A stretch of 64,000 nt of DNA from Sarocladium kiliense (Eukaryota > Ascomycota > Sordariomycetes > Hypocreales > Sarocladiaceae), in contig JAUZTG010000029.1 in assembly GCA_030734395.1 (NCBI GenBank), forward strand, positions 2,480,001 through 2,544,000. Reading direction: 5' to 3'. Both the position numbers and the translations under genes were made by a program. Numbering within the stretch: the first letter of the stretch is position 1; each line of letters starts with the position of its first letter. Below are positions 59,103 through 64,000 of this stretch, piece after piece. The notes under the pieces are model-generated. The model was not told the origin of the DNA. It did not search any database and saw only the letters and a list, made by a program, of their open reading frames with translations.

Positions 59103-60578
59103 GGCTACGACTGGCCGTTCCCTCACTGGGAACTTTGTGGTGAGTGAGTTGTGTGTTTGTGTATGTGATTGTGAGAGTGAGAGTGAGTATGAGTCGGGAT
59201 GTGAGGAATGCAGAAAAATGAGGGTTCGAGGGTTACGTGACCCTGGGAAGCGCCTATTCAACTGCCGACTATCGGCGATAACCCTCGACTCTGTCTCTTC
59301 CTCTTGCGACTGATGGAAGCAAGGTGGAGTATTGTAGAAGAGAAAAGTGATCTTGATCCAAATCGCAGACGAAGATGCTCAATTCTCGCCTTCGGTTTGG
59401 TCCGCTTATCGCCTCGCCTTTTTTTTCTCACCCCGCTGTCTCACCCAAAAGCGCTCACCCTCCTTCGTCTTGCCACCACTTCTGCAGTGTAACGAGACAA
59501 TCAGAGGTCGAACTCAAATCGCGATGCTTGGAACAAGCAGAAGAGAGACTTGTTATCTGACAGAATAAGTTATTGCCGAGGTGAAAGAGAAACAGCGTAC
59601 TTCGGACTTAATTCCCTACTAATTCGAGTGTTGTCGAAACATTATCAATCAGCAAGAGAAAGAAAAAAGCGGGACTAAGGGTCTGACGCTCACTGTTGCA
59701 GCTTCCCCTCTTGGAGTCTAGGCACAGCAAGGCCTAGATGGATGGAATGGCCTGACTCACTTCTGGCATGGTAGGCTATTCACTTTCTCAGGCTCTCGAG
59801 TTTCGGCGTTCTTTCAAATGCCAAATGATGGATTGATGATGCGGGTGAGGGTATTTGAGTAAGTCAAAAGACGTGGGAATGACATTTTCCTTGACAGCGA
59901 TTTGAATGCAAGCAATTGCTGTTGTGACACGGGTGTCAAACCATTTGTGTCCCCGTCACTTCTCACGCTGTGTTCAGTACACCCGAACTCTTTGCTCAAG
60001 CCGAATATGAGAACAATCTACTTAGTGGTCAAGAGCAGTTTAATCGTAACGTCAAATAGATTGACGGGCAAGGAATAGAGAGAGATATAGACTGGCCTGC
60101 AGCTTTTGATTATGCCTTCCCAATTGATGTCTCGACTCATGACAAAACCTTACTCCTATCTCTCGGAGCTCAGTTACTCCATAAGCCGTCACTTGCAGAA
60201 AGTCTCACGATACACCATGCTACTTCCCACATGCCGAGCCCCTCCGGCTCGTACCACCGTTGGACGAGCCCACCCTCCCACATGGGGAACACAACATCAT
60301 GGAACTGAAGCAAAGGGAAAGCAGAGGGAAGAAGAAAAGGTCCATATATATACCACGAGACAAAGGAACAGCATCTTATCTCGCTCTCATTCAGATTAAA
60401 ACCTTTCGGTATCGCGACTTCACAAAACCACCTCCCATATATGCCACATTTGTCCCGCTTCCAGATAACAATAGTCTTTATCAACAACACGGCCATGTCC
60501 CCCCCCCTCTCGGGTATCGTACCAATCTCTTTTTCATCAAGAAGTTTGAAACTCAAGGAAACCTCAATTCAGGCCTTC
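59103..60578. other. Intergenic, no gene seen
   Basis: About 1.5 kb upstream of the permease. The first ~100 bp contain a GT/GA-rich imperfect simple repeat (59137-59192), within the likely permease leader. The remainder shows no gene. Confidence 0.5.
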
Positions 60579-62072
60579 TCACCTGTAGTTCTGCGCCGGC
60601 ATCTCGTAAACGTTCTGCGGCGGCGCGGTACTCTGGTGTCCGAACCCTGTTGAATCCATCTCTGCTGCTCCAGCATTCTGCCACCTCGCCGCGGCAGCGT
60701 TTCCATCGTTGCCCAGCTCTGCCGCGCCATGGTGGTCATCAGGGCCGGGATGCGCCGGGAGCGAATCGTTGCCGATGCTGCTAACAGTTTGACCCGTTGG
60801 TGAGAACGGGCTGGTGGAGTTGAGGGTGCTGCTGCGGTTTGTGGGGGAGGTCGAGCTGGGTTGCGCGTAGGCAGCGCCGTATGGTGCTGGCTTGGCATAG
60901 CCAGCACGGCCGTCGCCCATAGCTGTGCCACGGTAGCCTTCGGGGCTGGTCTTGCTAGGAGCTGCGCGACCGCCGGGAGCGAGGAGGCCGGCGGCGGCGG
61001 CGTGGTGGGTTGAAGATTGGTGGGACATGGGAGGTGAGCCGACGACAGGGCCGCCGACGGGGACTTCAGATGCACCGGCCATGGCGTCGGGGTCCGCCTT
61101 GGGACCACGACGGCGACGGCGGATGCAGAAGAACGCGAGAGCACCGAGGATGAGGAGAGCGGCAACACCAACACCAGCTCCAATACCAGCCTTGGCACCA
61201 GTTGAGAGACCGCCGTCGTCAGAGCTGCTGTCGGGACTGGCGCTATTGGTACCACTTGCCGTGGTGGTTTGCGCACCGGTGCTCACAGCAGTCGAGGTGA
61301 CAGTCAGAGTGCTAGTCACTGTCTCAGTCGTCGAGGCATCCTCAACCTCAGTCTCGGTGACCATCCTTGTGGTAGTCGTGATGGTACTCCTAGTAACAAC
61401 AACGCTCCGAGTGACGGTATTAACCACTGTAGTCTCCGAGTTGTCGCCCACAGTCACAGTGCGGACCTCGGTCACAGTGGCGCGCTTGTTAAGCACATTG
61501 TCCCTCTGCATCTTGTTCCGGGCCATCTCAAGGTTGTTCCAGTCGACGCTGGTAACGCTGGCGACAGGTGCTTCAGTTGGGTGCGCATCGACGGCAAGGG
61601 GAAGGGTGCGAGGGCCCAGGTCGATGAACCCGCGCTTCTCATTGTTGTCGATGACGGTCGAAGTCTCCCAGATAGTCCTCGTGGCAGTCTCGCCCTGCGA
61701 AGTTACGGTCGTGGTACGGAAGAGGGTCGAAACAACTACCACGGTGAAGGTCGATGTGGTCTGAACAGTGGTTTGGCGGGTGACGGTGTCGGCGTTACCG
61801 TCCGTAACAGTCTCGGTCCGGAAGACGGTCGTGTCCTCTTCAGAGCTGCCTCCATCACTGGAAGAAGGAGGCTCCTCGGTGGAGGAGCTGCTCTCGTTGT
61901 CGTCGCCACTGCCAGTATCCGTCGTCTCCGCGGGTGGTGAGGTAGGTTCGGCGGAGGTATCACCCCCGTCTTGTCTCTTGGCGAGCTCGGTGATGACAGC
62001 GTCAGGAACAAGAAGTTGAGCCTGGGCGCCAAGGGCAGCGGCGCTGAAGAGCAGCGCCCACTGAAGCCTCAT
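60579..62072 (-). CDS. Mid2/Wsc-like cell-wall stress sensor
   Basis: A single exon of 497 residues. The order is a signal peptide (MRLQWALLFSAAALGAQAQ), a Ser/Thr/Glu-rich extracellular region with repeated Thr/Val steps (RTETVTDG, TTVQTTSTFTVVVVSTL, ATVTEVRTVTVG) suited to O-mannosylation, one transmembrane helix at about 295-317 (AGIGAGVGVAALLILGALAF), then a basic stop-transfer RRRRRG and a ~175-residue cytoplasmic tail rich in Gly/Ala/Pro/Ser with several Tyr (GYAKPAPYGAAYAQ) and ending NVYEMPAQNYR. There is no WSC Cys domain. This layout is that of Mid2-type sensors that signal wall stress through Rho1 and the cell-integrity MAP kinase pathway; the assignment is by architecture, not by a conserved domain. 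Confidence 0.8.
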   Translation of the reverse strand: MRLQWALLFSAAALGAQAQLLVPDAVITELAKRQDGGDTSAEPTSPPAETTDTGSGDDNESSSSTEEPPSSSDGGSSEEDTTVFRTETVTDGNADTVTRQTTVQTTSTFTVVVVSTLFRTTTVTSQGETATRTIWETSTVIDNNEKRGFIDLGPRTLPLAVDAHPTEAPVASVTSVDWNNLEMARNKMQRDNVLNKRATVTEVRTVTVGDNSETTVVNTVTRSVVVTRSTITTTTRMVTETEVEDASTTETVTSTLTVTSTAVSTGAQTTTASGTNSASPDSSSDDGGLSTGAKAGIGAGVGVAALLILGALAFFCIRRRRRGPKADPDAMAGASEVPVGGPVVGSPPMSHQSSTHHAAAAGLLAPGGRAAPSKTSPEGYRGTAMGDGRAGYAKPAPYGAAYAQPSSTSPTNRSSTLNSTSPFSPTGQTVSSIGNDSLPAHPGPDDHHGAAELGNDGNAAAARWQNAGAAEMDSTGFGHQSTAPPQNVYEMPAQNYR

Positions 62073-63581
62073 GATGGGCTAGGTGTGCCTCGCACGTGTG
62101 TTGTGAGTCGATTGAAGGGTGAAGAATGTGCCCAGCACGGGTGGGTGGCTAGCGGTAGTGGTGTTGAAAGAGAGGCAGTATTTGGAAGGAAATTCGGTCG
62201 GAATGTGGGCGCGCAGGGTAGGCGAGAGACAGGCACCGCGTGCTAAGAAGAACAAAAGGAATGGCGATGTTGGTTGTTCGAAGTGAATGGAGGAACGAGT
62301 GGGAGGGAAGGGGGAAAAGACCGATGGAGTGACTGACGGGTGGATGGTGGATGGATGGCAGCGGATGGGATGGGGATGCATGGGAAGGGGATGGTTTCGT
62401 AGGCCGAGAAATCAGAGACCCTGCCACTGTGTCGTTTCCAGTGAGCAGCGTCCCTGAAAGCTGGGCTTTTTAGTGGCTGCTGGTACGTGATGATGGTGTG
62501 TGGAGCCCGGCAGCGCAGGGAACAGACGATCGCTGTTTATGCGAATGATGCACCAGCAGGAGACGAGCCATCCATTCAAGCTGTTCAATCTTGATTATGT
62601 CCTGCTGGCATGTCATCATGGCTTTTTCCGTGGCCCTCCTGCTTCCTGTTTCCCAACTGTGCTCGCATACGACCAAGGTGAGGTACTAATCTCAGCTCGG
62701 CTGTTCGAGGCTTCCCCAATCTCCCGTCTCCCTCGCATGGCTTCTCCTAGTCAACAACACTGTCGCCACCTACGGTAAGGTCAGGCAGTAAAAGTACTGA
62801 GAACCTCGTGTTTCTCATCGTCTAGGGAACCTGACCTAACCTGATCCTGATCTCCTTACCCTGCTCGTGACCTGCCGGCCGCTGAAGCTCTAAGCGTTGT
62901 AATTGGGTTAGTCACCGTCTACGCTGCTCTAGTCGCGGACAAACGACCCCCAATTGCTTCGCCCCAAAATACGAGGCTTGCTCACGCTCTCGCTCGCGGG
63001 AGATTCGGGCGCTTCTCTTTACTAAAACAGCGTGGTTCGTGTATGTCTGTGTGCCCGAAAGGGAAGTTCCCTCACCTATTTTTTGCACAGCCTGCCTTTT
63101 CCTGCACGAATCGTCGTATCCTAACCTGATATTAAAGCTGAAGCCAGTCCATCTCTGTCCCTGATGTGCATGTTGCGTGCTGCTGGGCGGCCTCTCCGGA
63201 TCCGATCGGGTCGAATTATGCTTTTCGACTTTTCTTTTCGGCCTGCTCCTGCGCAATCATTCTCGTTCCTGCGCAAGTCTTGCAAAATCGCAACGAAAAG
63301 GCGTTGCGTCCAGTATCCACTCCCTGCTAGAAAACTTCGTCCGCTCGTTCTGTAGGTACCTTACCTCGGACCATTCCCACGCGTCCGTCCCGTTGCTAAG
63401 CCTCACCATTTCGCAACACCCATCAAGTTAATTACGAATGACGATCTCCGCCCACAAACCCATGTTTCGAGTTTTCAACCCCTCTCCCTCCCGTTGCGCT
63501 GCTCTTCTCCATCATCGTCGTCACTCGATGGAACGTAACGTCACCAATCACGTGGCTTTCTTGGCTGCCTGAGGTGTCGCA
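62073..63581. other. Intergenic, no firm gene
   Basis: About 1.5 kb upstream of the sensor gene, with purine-rich sequence 62270-62400 (probable leader). A CACGTG lies at 63549-63554. No coding frame is convincing. Confidence 0.45.
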
Positions 63582-63896
63582 TTATGTCGGTTCTTCGAAG
63601 GAAGCAAAGGAAGAAACGTTGGTAACGCTTTGCGTGCCCCGGATTCTTCGGCACATGACGCACAGGGGACTCGGTTGAGCGACAGGGGCACACCTCGTTT
63701 CCGAAATTGTGCTTTGGAGATCAAGTGATGCTACCCTGTATGAGGTGATGAACTCTTCCATTTGACCCAACTCATGATCAACTTCATCTATAACAACCCT
63801 AGCAAACTCTGAAAAAGTGTAATCCGTCACACTCAAGTCTGAAGATAGTATAGCCCTAAACAGACTGGTCCCTGCGTCTAGAACCCGTTGCCGCAT
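63582..63896 (-). CDS. Short hypothetical protein
   Basis: A 104-codon frame with an ATG at 63896 preceded by an in-frame stop six bases upstream. The first ~70 residues look like a folded helical segment (MRQRVLDAGTSLFRAILSS; FARVVIDEVDHELGQMEEF), the remainder is less convincing. No domain, signal peptide or membrane helix. It may be a real small gene, an exon, or chance. Confidence 0.3.
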   Translation of the reverse strand: MRQRVLDAGTSLFRAILSSDLSVTDYTFSEFARVVIDEVDHELGQMEEFITSYRVASLDLQSTISETRCAPVAQPSPLCVMCRRIRGTQSVTNVSSFASFEEPT

Positions 63897-64000
63897 TCCT
63901 CACTGTCATTCAGCTGCATGCCTGCAGCACGTCGTATCCAGTCTCGGCCCTTCTCAGTCTTACCTCACCTCACCACATGCAAATGACAACGAGAGCTCAC

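Overview
The window is a piece of nuclear DNA from a filamentous ascomycete (Pezizomycotina, probably Dothideomycetes; the class is inference). The evidence is many short GT-AG introns of about 48-65 bp with CTRAY-like branch sites, a Zn(II)2Cys6 regulator, an AA9 lytic polysaccharide monooxygenase, an allantoate-permease-type transporter, a CYP7/8-like P450 and a NACHT-ankyrin receptor-like protein, plus long non-coding gaps with no operon layout. Exon boundaries below were worked out by hand from splice signals and reading-frame continuity.

Layout. 0-6.3 kb: a decayed ankyrin-repeat locus, a nuclear-type charged protein often labelled 'BTB domain transcription factor', and a conserved fungal protein whose C-terminal block lies behind an in-frame TAG. 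6.4-11.4 kb: mitochondrial ABC transporter ATM1, a secreted SGNH esterase and a tRNA-Ser(GCT). 11.9-17.2 kb: a small metabolic group of FAD monooxygenase and cytochrome P450, followed by a multiply interrupted gene remnant. 17.8-28.4 kb: a membrane protein, the AA9 enzyme, a Reb1/TTF-I-like Myb factor and a mitochondrial AAA-type ATPase whose short first exon encodes the import signal. 29.2-33.5 kb: a large uncharacterised protein split by one TAG. 37.0-39.2 kb: CTP synthase in eight exons. 43.5-51 kb: a Zn2Cys6 regulator, a Ser/Pro-rich protein and a small GPI-type protein. 51.3-57.2 kb: a 1,895-residue NLR-like protein (inactive-looking alpha/beta-hydrolase domain, NACHT, ankyrins, Cys-rich tail). 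57.4-62.1 kb: an MFS permease and a Mid2-like cell-wall sensor. The long gaps at 33.5-37.0 and 39.2-43.5 kb hold no gene I can support.

The genes are a mix of housekeeping (iron-sulfur export, CTP synthesis, rDNA-type Myb factor, mitochondrial ATPase) and accessory functions (cell-wall or plant-polymer attack, oxidation chemistry, self/non-self-type receptor). The most unusual signals are four loci where good coding sequence is interrupted by stops or frame changes, and the NLR-like protein whose N-terminal hydrolase domain has Gly at the nucleophile position.
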